NCBI RefSeq assembly: GCF_000276665.1
Contig: NW_004955402.1
Location: 8,512,291 to 8,576,290, forward strand
Length of the DNA: 64,000 nt
Source of the DNA: Chinchilla lanigera
Taxonomy: Eukaryota; Chordata; Mammalia; Rodentia; Chinchillidae
Direction: 5' to 3'
In this document: positions 45,676-56,101 of the stretch, one piece after another
How positions within the stretch are numbered: position 1 is the first letter of the stretch
How the letters are laid out: each line of letters starts with the position of its first letter
Position numbers and translations under genes: made by a program
The notes under the pieces: model-generated
Seen by the model: the letters and a program-made list of their open reading frames with translations, nothing else
What the model was told of the DNA's origin: nothing
Databases searched by the model: none

Positions 45676-46805
45676 GGGTGGAGAGCTGCATGACCACAGG
45701 GATCCACTGCATATTTTCTTTTCCACCATTATGTTTGCCAAGGGCAAAATAGCCTGCATGGGAAGCAACAACCCTTTCAGGTTAATGAACATATTTGTTC
45801 TTTTCATCCTCCCATCTACCTGTGGAATTTTAGCTTTCTTTTTATTAAAAAAGTAAGGCAAGGGAGGTCATCTGTGGGAAAAGAGCTTATTTAACTGACA
45901 CCAATTAGAACACAGCGGGGTTCTCTGTGTCAATGATATTCTTGGCCCAAGAATGTTGGCTGTTTATGACTCACAGCCCTGAGATGCTCCCTTTGATCCC
46001 ACTAGGTAAGAGATTAAGGAAGTCTCCAGTTTTATTTGGGGCTAAAATTAAACTTTTTCTTCATCTCTAATTTACAAAAGAAGTTTTCTTTCATAAGGTC
46101 TTCAGATACCAAGTGAGATTTTCTTGGATTTCTGAATCATTTTCCTAAACCGCATTCATCCTGTTCCCAATGAAGTTTCATATTTTTGCACACTTTTGAT
46201 GATACTAAATGAGACAAGGTAACAGGTACTAAATTTATTCTGGCACTGAGTGTATTCTTAACTATTTTAACACTTGGGTACATCCTCAACTATAACTGGA
46301 TGCAGCTTGAGCTGCATATCCTCACACTTGTGCGGGGATTTCTCTGAGTCAAACTTGACAATGAATTATTTTCATATTTACTACCCTGGGAGTACTGTTG
46401 CATAATTTCAGAAACTTTTTTTTCCTGGTCAAGAGAAATGTTAAAGTTTTATTCCCTGCTTCTGTTCTGTTCCTATTTGGAACACCATAAATGCTCAAGA
46501 AACATTTCTTAAATAAACGAAGAAGGCATAAATACAGTTTACTCAACTATACAGATAAAACAAAAAGTAGAGCCCTTAAAAGAAAGAACTAAATTCTCAT
46601 TATTAGACAATACAATTTTCATCTTAGAAAAGTATTATATCAAATAATTTGGGATATTGACATTACTATACCAGTTTTCTATTTAAGAATTTTAGCAGAG
46701 ATCGATTTGAGAGTTAGAAGAAAAAGAAAAATCTAAAGATTCCTTGTTTTGCATCTTAGAAGTGATGGTGACCTGTTGAAAAGGTACTGGGGTCAAGAAT
46801 GCATT
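45676..46805. other. Unique sequence, no feature seen
   Basis: No recognisable gene or repeat. Confidence 0.4.
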
Positions 46806-46880
46806 TGGGGAGCCCTTGTGTAGCACATGCCTGTAATCCCAGTGTAGCAAAGACCCTGTCTCAGAAAAGAAATTGTATTT
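46806..46880 (+). mobile_element. B1-like SINE, internally deleted
   Basis: 'gtgtagcacatgcctgtaat', 'cccagtgtagcaaagaccct' and 'gtctcagaaaag' give the start and end of a B1 with the middle missing. Confidence 0.6.
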
Positions 46881-47570
46881 GGAGTAAGTGGGATGTAGAG
46901 TGAAGAGAATGCACCTGGTTTTGAATACAATATGTGCAGTGAACTAAGATGTTCGGGGAGAGCTTGCATTCATGTATTCATAAGGACAAGCAGGCTATGC
47001 TCCGTTACTAGCCTCAAAATCTTTGTAGCTTGTACTGAGTGAGATTTATTTCTCATTCTCATCAAATTTATTTCTCAGTGCAAGTTGTAAGAGTAGAGAG
47101 TTGTACCATCTTGCAGCTATGTTGTCAGGAGCAGAGGAGGAAGGAAATGACACGTGGTGTGTGGTGGTTGTAGGACAAATTCTATACATCTGTCATGCCG
47201 TTTTTACCCCCAATCTGTTGGCCAAAACTCCATCGTATGACTCAAATTAACTGCCATAAAAGCAAGGAAATGTAGAGCAAGGAAAATAAATATAATATCC
47301 ATGTTATCTACTTTACAAAGATATGATAATGCAATTAAATGATGATATGGAAGAACTAAGTTCTAAAACAGCATATGAAAGAAAAACCTATCTTGCATAC
47401 CTTTCTTACTGTATGCACAGAAAGGGTCACAATTACTCCCTGTTCACCTTCCTTCCCTAGGCAACATACTTCCCTAGTGAATGTGTGTAACATATGTGTG
47501 CATGTGTGTGGGAGCTGTCATGTCTTCACACTTGAAGATGACAAAGAGTGTCAGACAACTTCACTTAGCC
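46881..47570. other. Unique sequence, no feature seen
   Basis: No recognisable gene or repeat, apart from a short TG-rich run near 47481-47510. Confidence 0.4.
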
Positions 47571-47745
47571 CAGGAGTCAGGAACTTTTTCTCTGAAAGGT
47601 CAGATCTTGTATATTGTGGGCTTTGTGGGTTATGAGGTCACAGGAGAAGTCTGTCACAACTATTTAACTCTACCATTGTAGCACAAAAGTAGCCACTGAC
47701 AGTATTAACAGAGATAGGTGTTCCTATATTTACAATATAGGCAAC
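47571..47745 (+). mobile_element. hAT-type MITE remnant, second copy
   Basis: 'caggagtcaggaactttttc', 'tctgaaaggtcagatcttgt', 'attgtgggctttgtgggtta', 'caactatttaactctaccat' and 'tgtagcacaaaagtagccac' match the same non-autonomous hAT family as 29922, with better preservation of the left terminal repeat. Confidence 0.75.
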
Positions 47746-49274
47746 ATACTGGAGATCACTTAGTTATCCATGACACTCTGTACATTCCAAGGAAAGAATT
47801 TACATATTAAATAAACTTTGATAGTAGATAAGCAGCATCCAAAGACATTTTGCTAATACTTCAACATCCTTGTTTTTAGCCCTTGAGATAACTAATACCC
47901 ATCTCTAGCACTGGCTGAACAGAAACACTTTGTCTTACTCTGAAACAGGAGCTGGTACACACAAATAAACTTATCCGAAGACTAGTGAGACAGTTTGAAA
48001 TAAGAGAGTCTTCATAGATATGATTACATAGCATAGACCAAACTAATATTTGTAATGGAAAATAGGTCATTATCTATAAAACTTAAGCAGTGGACAATGA
48101 ACAAACTAGAAATGTCAAAATGCTGAGTGAGTCTCAGAGAATTCAACCCAATCTCAAAACTATTTGTTTTGGTTGAGTAATGTTTATGTGTTACTAGCAT
48201 TTGTTGGATAAAGGAATATAGTAATTATAATAAACCAATGAAGAAATACTGTTTGTAACTTGAGAAACTTGGAAAGTTATTAATGGACTGCTTGTCATTG
48301 TATCATCTATATTTTCTTCAGCCTGTAAAACATTTAACTGTCAAAATATTTATTTATGAAAAGACTTCATGTCTCCTATGCCTGTTATTAATGTTTGTCT
48401 TTCCATTTTTATGTTTTACACCATCCATTTACACAATCCTCTGTTGCTTTTGGAATGATTTAGTACCCTTCAAAATAGTAAATTCTGTACCAGTTACAAT
48501 ATGAGAGATCATAAAACTTAGCCTTGGCAGAAAAGAAAAAAGGCATTTCCAGCAGGAGATGACTTTATCTTTAAAACAGTTGCAAAAGGAAAGTCTTGGT
48601 CTAAAGACAATGCACTGAATGGAGGAATAAAATCTCTATAGTTATACTAGCATGTGCTTACATGGTACTTTCAGGATAACAGGTTAACACAATGGAATCT
48701 AATTATTCTGGTGAGTCAGAGGTCATTCACAGTAAAAAGACACCCGGTGATGGAAGACAAACCTCTTGTCTTTGCTCTGTTCTCTCCAAAGGGTGCTGAG
48801 TGATAGGGAGTCACTCTGATTATTGTAAAGCAGTCATATTTGAAATGACTTCATGCCTCTTTAGCATTAAGAATGATAGAATTGTATGTGAAACTTTAGC
48901 TTTACATATATTTTTCATTTTTCTCACCTTTGATTATTGTCTTCTTCCTGCAGCTGCCTAATTTTGCTCTACCCCTTGGCAATTGGAGGTCTGGAATCTC
49001 ACCCACTAATTATATTTGTTGTGGTTCAAAAGCAGAGCCATGCCAGTGAGGCACCTGCTAACTTCACTGAATGCGGATGTTCTGAATTAAAAAAACCCTT
49101 ATTCCCACCTTCATTTACACCTTTCTTACAAAATTTAAGCAGGGAATTTTCCTGTAATCAGTTTATAAAGGCCTTACATTCTTAAACACAGCATAAACCT
49201 ATAACACTGTAACCCAACATTTGCTATATTTAATGTGTTATTGTAAATCTATTAGAGTTGTTAGTCCAAGTCCC
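47746..49274. other. Unique AT-rich sequence, no feature seen
   Basis: No recognisable gene or repeat. Short open frames at 48283-48504 and 48937-49185 have no known domain. Confidence 0.4.
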
Positions 49275-49425
49275 TCAACAAGCATTTATTTATTACCCAG
49301 TACATGCAAAGTATTATTCTAGAAACAGTGGTGGGTATAGTGAAATAAACTAGAAGGAGCTGTCGTTATTAAATGGATCTCTCAGGGAAGCATGGGTGAT
49401 CAGGGCTACAACTGAGCATTAGGCA
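49275..49425 (+). repeat. Ancient mammal-wide repeat fragment
   Basis: 'aacaagcatttatttattac', 'ccagtacatgcaaagtatta' and 'ttctagaaacagtggtgggt' follow the same pattern as 42555. Confidence 0.45.
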
Positions 49426-49599
49426 AATTCCATAGAGTGTCAAAGAATGACAATTAATGAGCTAAATCAATAATGAATCTAGAAAATAATTTTAAAGCAA
49501 GATTGAGCATATCGTTCCCCAAAATGCTGTAGCTTCTTACCACCACTCTTCACTTAGTTATCCAGGTATGAAGCTGAGAATTGTCTGACCAAGTGTAGG

Positions 49600-49798
49600 A
49601 CTTGCAAAGACAAGACCTGGACTCCAACCCTGCCTTCCCAACTTGTTAGCTGTGTAGTTTGGAGCAGTTTGCTTAATATTTTTAAATCTCAATTTCCTCA
49701 CAAAATGGAGAATAATTATTCTTACTTCACTGGCATATGGTGAGCCTTGAATATTATCAAATAAAGGTTGTGTATGCCCTTATCACTTGTTGCAAGTG
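49600..49798 (+). mobile_element. MIR SINE, sense
   Basis: 'gacctggactccaaccctgc', 'ttgttagctgtgtagtttgg', 'tttaaatctcaatttcctca', 'caaaatggagaataattatt' and 'gagccttgaatattatcaaa' follow MIR from the tRNA-like head through the core to the tail. Well recognisable for so old an element. Confidence 0.82.
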
Positions 49799-50772
49799 TA
49801 AACAGTTTCTCTTTTTCTTTCATTCCATCCTAATTTAGACTGAGAGCATAAAATCATTATTTTGCTGACATTGTGATTAATTGAAAAGGACAGTCAATGC
49901 TTAACATTGTATTTCTTGACCAATTTTGCATGCTTGAATTTGGTAATCAGAATGACTGATCTGAATACAATAACATGCTGTATAAGAACCATTGTTGAAC
50001 TCCTACCATCTTGTATGGTGAAGTTCTGCATTGTTTCCAATTTTTTTTTTATTACTTGTTACTGTCTTTGATTGTTTGATCAATCTTACATTCGTATGTC
50101 TGATGGGCTGAACAACTTCATTGAAGAGAACAGTATATAATGTAGCAACAATTGTAAATACCTATCATTTTGTTTTGAGGTCATGTATCATTTTTGTTGG
50201 TTCTGTGTAGTTTTGAGTCTGTCTTCACTGTTGTTTTGTTAGGTTTTTTAAGTTTTAAAATAAAAAGGAAAAATCATTATTTTAATTCAGTAAATGTTTT
50301 ATAATTGTAGACCACAATAGAAATGACTAAAGACTAGCATTGGGATCAATCCCTGAGTCATCTATGGACAAAGCCCCTCCCCCAGTAAATTGCCCCTTCA
50401 AAACCAGAACCTAGAGTATAAAAAGAAGTAAAGAAAAACCATAACTGCCATCAAGACATACCCTGCTTTTAGAATATTACAGCAAATGTTGATTACTTAG
50501 AAAGTGTGTAGAGCCTTTTTCATGGATTTTTTTTTTAGAATTTCAACCAATAATCTGTTTTATAAAATTTCTAGGAAATTGGATTATGAATGGAATGGAA
50601 CCCTTGCTTAGGGACTCAGTTATGTCAATTACATTAAATGTTATTTTATATAAATAAATAATAAAATGTAAATAAGCCACCACAGGAATATTTAATACAT
50701 TTAGTCATCTTGTCTCTTGGAACCCCTTTAATCTGACATTGTTTCTCAGTTTTTCTTTTTTATGACACTGAC
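49799..50772. other. Unique sequence resembling a 3' UTR in part
   Basis: No repeat recognised. 49840-50272 is an unbroken, well-behaved T/G-rich stretch. It ends with 'tttaaaataaaaagg', which contains an AATAAA signal, and could be a transcript 3' end or retrocopy. No reading frame supports it. Confidence 0.3.
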
Positions 50773-50861
50773 TTTTTTTTTTTTTTTGGTACCTGGAATC
50801 AAACTCAGGACATTATGCTTGCCAGGTGGGTGCTTGTGCTGCTGAGGTATGTCCCTGGCCT
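50773..50861 (-). mobile_element. ID SINE, antisense, diverged
   Basis: T-run, 'ttggtacctggaatcaaact', 'cattatgcttgccaggtggg' and 'tgcttgtgctgctgaggtat'. 'gacactga' on the left and 'ggcactga' on the right may be an eroded target duplication. Confidence 0.88.
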
Positions 50862-51289
50862 GGCACTGAAAATTTTAAAGAACACAGACAATTTACTTGG
50901 AGAACATTTCTTACTGACAGACAAGTAGGATCTTGATTTGAGTATGTTCATGCATTTTTAACTCAAAGACCACATAAAGTTAAGAGATCTTTCCAGTGCA
51001 TCATATTAGGAGACATGTCATGTTTATTTATCCCCTTATTGCCAATGTTAATTTTGTTAAATTGGTGTACATGTGCCATTCATATTCCTACCTTTCCTCT
51101 TGTGACTAATAACTACTTTTATGAAATACTGGGTGTGCTGTGTATACTCCTCATTCATATCTTCAAAAGTTTGTTTGTTGTTGTTTTCCATTGATGATTT
51201 TTACCTGAATCAATTATTGTGATCGTTATAAAGCATCACTTGATAATTCTGCAGTCCTAGTACTTTGTGTGAAGTGATAGATACCCTGT
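50862..51289. other. Unique sequence, no feature seen
   Basis: No recognisable feature. Confidence 0.4.
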
Positions 51290-51560
51290 TGTAGGGAGGA
51301 TCTTTCTCTTCTCTCCTGTTCATCGATTCATGTAATCATTTTTATCAATATGGACCCAGGTTGCTGTAAATCTCAGTGTGTCATAATTCATTACTGGTTC
51401 AGGTTAATTTTGTCCATTGGCGAACGGGAGCCCTCCCGATCTAACTTCTGGGTTCTTTGAACCTCGTTCCTTTGTTCCCTATTGTTTTCACTTTCTCTCT
51501 TTCTACACAGCAAAATATGTGTTCCAGGCTCTTATACTTTTGTATAAATAAGTGGATGCC
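51290..51560 (-). mobile_element. Ancient LINE fragment, antisense
   Basis: 'atttttatcaatatggaccc', 'ataattcattactggttcag', 'gtccattggcgaacgggagc' and 'gtgttccaggctcttatact' resemble the antisense 3' region of old L1M elements. Diverged; low certainty of family. Confidence 0.45.
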
Positions 51561-52905
51561 AGATAGGTAGGCAGGCAGTAGACAGAGAGGTACATACTCA
51601 GGTGAAAGATATAGACACAGATTAAAGATAAGAATAGCATTAAAAATATTAACAATGGGTAAATCTGGGTGATGGGAAAATGGGAATTCCTTCTACTATT
51701 CTTACAAACTGCTCTTTAATTAAAATTTTTTCAGACTAAAATATCTAAAAGCATAAACAAAGCAAACCAACTATTTTGCTGCCTAACTAGCCTTTTTGAA
51801 CTGACACTTTCCCTGTAATTTTTCTGCATTCTGGAGAGATGTTGACATGATACCCTCCTACAGGAACATCATGTTTTTAATTCTTTCAGGTTCCAGTTGT
51901 TCTAATTCTACGGTTCAACTGGCCAACACTCTTCAGAAATTCATAAAACCTACAAGTATCCCCTTATAAACTCTGAGGGGCACTTTTTTCCTCCCAGTTT
52001 CTGTGACTCTGAACAATGAAGTATTTTAAATTAGAGTTACTGGCATATCAGAAAAGAAGTTAAAAAATTGTGCAGGCAGCATGAGAAGCTTATTGGAAAT
52101 AAATAAATAGTGAATTAAGGGAAGTATAAAATATTGCTTATATAGGGGATATGATTAAATGATATGTGAGGTTATAAAAGAGAGAATTAATAAAATTCAT
52201 TCAACTAAACTAAGCTTAGAAGTCAGTATTGTGTTGTCATAGATATTAATGTGGGCCTGCTAGGTAGATGGGTAGCATCAGGACAGGAAGTAATGTAAAT
52301 TGAGAATAGAGAAGACAGATGCAATTCTACCAGTATAATATTACAAGCTAAGCAATATTTCTGAAGGATATATATACAGAGAGAGATTTCTGTAAATGTA
52401 AAATTGCTATAAGTTTCAAAGGTCTAATTACTCAATTCCTCCAAAGTAACTTCTCCTCAGTGCTCAACTTCTTGCATGTATGTACTGAGAGTCATGTCTA
52501 GAGCAGATGTTACCAGGGCTGTCCACCATGAGAGGACATGCTTTGACACCTAAATTGGCTTTAACTGTTAACATGATACATATATTATGCATTATGTATG
52601 CATGTATGTGTGTCCTCATGATATGAATTACTAAAGCAAACACATTGATAGGAAAACTCTAGTTTTGTGCCTATTTACTTCTAGCTCCTAAGAAGTTATC
52701 ATAAATAATCACATTGGCTATGTCACAAAAAAGTACATTTTAAATAAACACTGATCATACTTGGCCTTCATGTTCAGACAAGGACATTTTGTCATAGCCA
52801 CAAAATTTGTCACTTATTGAGAACAATTTTGTTGTCATAATTTTATGCCTAATTCCCGTGGGAATCCAACTGAAGAACTCTCTGGCTTACATACTCTTCT
52901 GAATG
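51561..52905. other. AT-rich sequence, no clear feature
   Basis: 51640-51720 ('aatctgggtgatgggaaaat') may be a further ancient repeat piece. Otherwise nothing recognised. Confidence 0.35.
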
Positions 52906-53015
52906 AAGTGGCACGTGTCTGTAATTCCAGGTACTGGGGAGGCTAAGGCAGGAGAACTGCAACTTTGAGAGCAGCCTAGGCAACTTAGCAAGACCAGAAT
53001 AATAAATTAAAAATT
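52906..53015 (+). mobile_element. B1-like SINE, sense, diverged
   Basis: 'agtggcacgtgtctgtaatt', 'ccaggtactggggaggctaa', 'ggcaggagaactgcaacttt' and 'gagcagcctaggcaacttag' give the B1 or proto-B1 order. Confidence 0.75.
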
Positions 53016-53611
53016 TATAAATCAATACTTCAGTAGAAATTATTTATTTTTGCACTGTTACACCATAGCTAACCTGTGATTATACATGATGAATTAATCT
53101 TTTACCAAAGTAAATATAGTTGAGAATTCTGTTTATATTGATGCGAAACTTGAAGGTGAAACAATAAAGACATGTCAGAATTCTTTCCAAATATTGAGTA
53201 CATTTTTAATTTTTATGCCATGTCAGTATAACAGCTAGAGACACAACATACATTTTAAATTTTATTTGCTGTATTGGTATTGTTCTGTACTTTACTATGG
53301 TTATACAATAAAATTAAATGTAATAAAATGAAAAATGAAATATAGACAATACATAAAACAATACTTCAAGCACTCATTTACAGCGTTTGCACTTTCTAAG
53401 CTGAAATCCTCTCATGATATCCCAATTCTAGCTACCACTGTGCCATCCGTGAGTGTGGAATTGTAACACACAGGTACAGTGGGCTTAAGAAATCTCAGGT
53501 AAATGTCCAGTTGTAAAAGTCAGTCAAAAGTTAGTAAGTAATGAGTTGCATGCTTCTATTTTCTTTGTTTCTAGAAGTTTTTTTAAGAATAAGTTTATAT
53601 ATTTTAATTTT
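53016..53611. other. Unique AT-rich sequence, no feature seen
   Basis: No recognisable feature. Confidence 0.4.
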
Positions 53612-53760
53612 TTTGATTTGTTTGAGACAGGGTCTCACCATGCAGTTCAGGCTGGCCTTAATTTCTCTGTGTAACTCAGGCCGGCCTTAAACTCATGGTG
53701 ATATTCCTACTTTAGCCTTCTGAGTTCTGGGATTATACACATGCGCCACAACATCTGGCT
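53612..53760 (-). mobile_element. B1 SINE, antisense
   Basis: 'tttgagacagggtctcacca', 'ttcaggctggccttaatttc', 'aactcaggccggccttaaac', 'cttctgagttctgggattat' and 'catgcgccacaacatctggc': complete reversed B1 with the quasi-duplicated central unit. Confidence 0.88.
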
Positions 53761-54282
53761 ATTTTAATTTTTAATACTGACTGTGTTCAGTGACCACTTC
53801 TCAGAACAATAAAACAATAAAATTCAGCTCTTAAATGCCAGTTTGACAGCTCCAGATCTCCACTTTCTCTGCCAGTATTCAGGTGTAATATACAAAGTAA
53901 AATTCTCCTTAAAACAGGTCTTGCATCCAAATTCTCTGTAGTTCTTCATATAGATTTAACTTTTCACTCTGTGCAATTTGCCATTGTGAATTGTCACTTT
54001 TTGGAGTGGGAGGTATGTTGACATACCATCTTCTCCACTGGTCTGTGAGCTCTGTGAAGTTGGCCACTCTGTCTCCAGAAGAGAAGATTAATCAGCATGA
54101 GAGGCCAATCAAAAAATGTAGGAATATATTTTTAACCATGTTGCCTTTCTACTGTTATGTGATTTGTTTACCAGTCTCAAAATTATTAGTCATGCTTATC
54201 ATAGTTGTACAAGAGAGAAATCCAATTCCAGAGAGCTCAGGCAAAAATAATTTTGGGCCACATATTTTGGGAGAACATTGAG
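53761..54282. other. Unique sequence, no clear feature
   Basis: 54040-54075 ('tctgtgagctctgtgaagtt') weakly recalls L2. The 96-codon frame at 53991-54281 has no recognised domain. Confidence 0.35.
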
Positions 54283-54298
54283 TGGATCAACCTTAATT

Positions 54299-55020
54299 AT
54301 TTTTTTATTTTTTTATTTTAAAGACAAAAAAAAAAACAAAATAATAACAATGAAGACAAAAAACAAACAATACAAAAACAATAAACGTATGAGATTTCCA
54401 AACAAGATGAGAGGAATTAACAATGGTTGTTATATTACATATTTTTATCTTTAATGGAGTTGCTCAGACTACCAAATATAAGAATGCAAGATTGATCTAA
54501 CAATTAAAGAAAATAACAAGTAATAAAAAAATTAGAAATGATACAGAGCTTCATCAAACAAGAGGGTAGGAATTCAGCAATGGTTGATAAATTGCATATT
54601 GTTGTCTTCAAATTAGTTGTTCTGATTATCAGATATAAGCATGCAAAATTGGTTAAGAGAAGAGAAAAAATATTTAAGCATTAACTGTTCATTTAATACA
54701 CTTATCTCAGCTATCTTTATATATACATATATACTTTTATTTAATTTTAAAGAGAAAATATCAAAAACAAAATAACAAAGACATAAACAAAATGCCATAA
54801 AAACAATAAAAATGATATAGAATTTCAAGCAAGGCAATAGGAAATCAACAATGGTTGTTATCCTACACAAAAGTTAGCAGGTTGTTATCCTGCTAACCTC
54901 AAAGTAGTTGCTTAGGCGACCAGACACAGGCATGCAAGATTGATCAAACAATTACACATTAACCATTCCTTTCAATAAACCAATAAAAACTAGTATTACA
55001 ATTATCTTAGCCATTTTGTT
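54299..55020 (-). repeat. Tandem units in LINE-1 3' UTR
   Basis: A unit of roughly 210-270 bases is repeated three times. Marks are 'aacaatggttgttatatta' (54420), 'agcaatggttgataaattgc' (54577) and 'caacaatggttgttatcct' (54847), each followed by 'aagaatgcaagattgat', 'aagcatgcaaaattggt' or 'caggcatgcaagattgat'. Adenine-rich dividers separate them. A single related unit occurs at 4903-5165. Confidence 0.85.
54873..54897. repeat. 9-bp perfect hairpin inside the third 3'-UTR unit
   Basis: GTTAGCAGG, loop TTGTTAT, CCTGCTAAC. 'gttgttatcct' also occurs just upstream at 54855, so the hairpin seems to have arisen by copying of neighbouring sequence. Confidence 0.92.
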
Positions 55021-56001
55021 TAAATAAATATATTTATTTTTCCTTTCTTTCTTTCTCATTTTTTTCCTCTTTTCCCTCATCTCAGTTGTTCTTACAATTT
55101 GAGCAGTTTCTTTCCCTTTCGCAATATCTATTGTACTTTTCAGATATTATTTACTCCTTCAGGCAATACACATGTGAAACTGATTTATTTCTCTTATCCG
55201 TATAGTCTCAAGTTGCATTCATTTACCTATAAAAGCCTCAGTTTATCTTTCTTTATAGCTGAGTAATACTCAATTGTATAAAAATACATCTTTTTTCTCC
55301 ATTCCTCAATTGGTAGACATTTGGGTTGTTTCCAAGATTCAGCTATCATAAATTGCACTTTTATAAACATGGGTACATATATACTGCTGGGATATGTTTT
55401 TAGTTCTTCTGGGAAAATACCCAGGAAGGGAATAGCTGGGTTGAATGTGACCTCTAATCCTAGTTTACAGAGAAATCTCCAGACTGATTTCCACAGTGCT
55501 TGCACCAGTCTACACTCCCACCAACAGTGGAGAAGTGTTCCTTTTTCCCCACAGCCCCTACAGCATTTGTTATTTGTTGATTTCTTGATGATAGCCTTTC
55601 TTTCTGGGGTGAGAAGGAATCTTAGTGTTGTTTTAATTTGCATTTCTCAAATGACTAATGATGTTGTACATTTTTTCATGTATATATTTGTCATTTGTAT
55701 TTCTTCAAGTGAGAAGTGTGTATTCATCTCAGATTTGACCATTTTTGTATTGGGGTTTTTTGAATTGGGGGGGCCTGATTTTTTTTAATTCTTTATGTGT
55801 TCTAGTCAGGAGTCCTTTGTCTGAGGCACAGTTGGTTAAAATTTCTTCCCAGTTTATGGGTTTTCTTTTCACCTTGTTGGTGATTTCTTTTCATATGCAA
55901 GAACTTTTCAATAAGATGCGCTACCAGTTGTTGATTCTCTGAAGTATTTTTCTTGCAGTTTAGTTTTTGTTCATGAACTCTCTGCCTACCCTTATGTCTT
56001 T

Positions 56002-56101
56002 TTTTTTTTTTTTTTTTGGTTTTTCTCCGGTACCGGGAACCGAACTCACTACCTTGCGCTTGCCAGGCAGGCGCTTTGCCACTGAGCTAAATCCCCAGCC
56101 C
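56002..56101 (-). mobile_element. Young ID SINE nested in LINE-1, antisense, with TSD
   Basis: A T-run, then 'ggtttttctccggtaccggg', 'aaccgaactcactaccttgc', 'gcttgccaggcaggcgcttt' and 'gccactgagctaaatcccca'. Flanks 'ctacccttatgtcttt' (55986-56001) and 'ctacccctatgtcttt' (56102-56117) agree at 15 of 16 bases. LINE-1 ORF2 sequence continues on both sides, so the SINE came later. Confidence 0.97.

Noticed and set aside
55321..55942. 155- and 65-codon plus-strand frames
   Set aside because: They are antisense readings of LINE-1 ORF2, whose true strand is minus.
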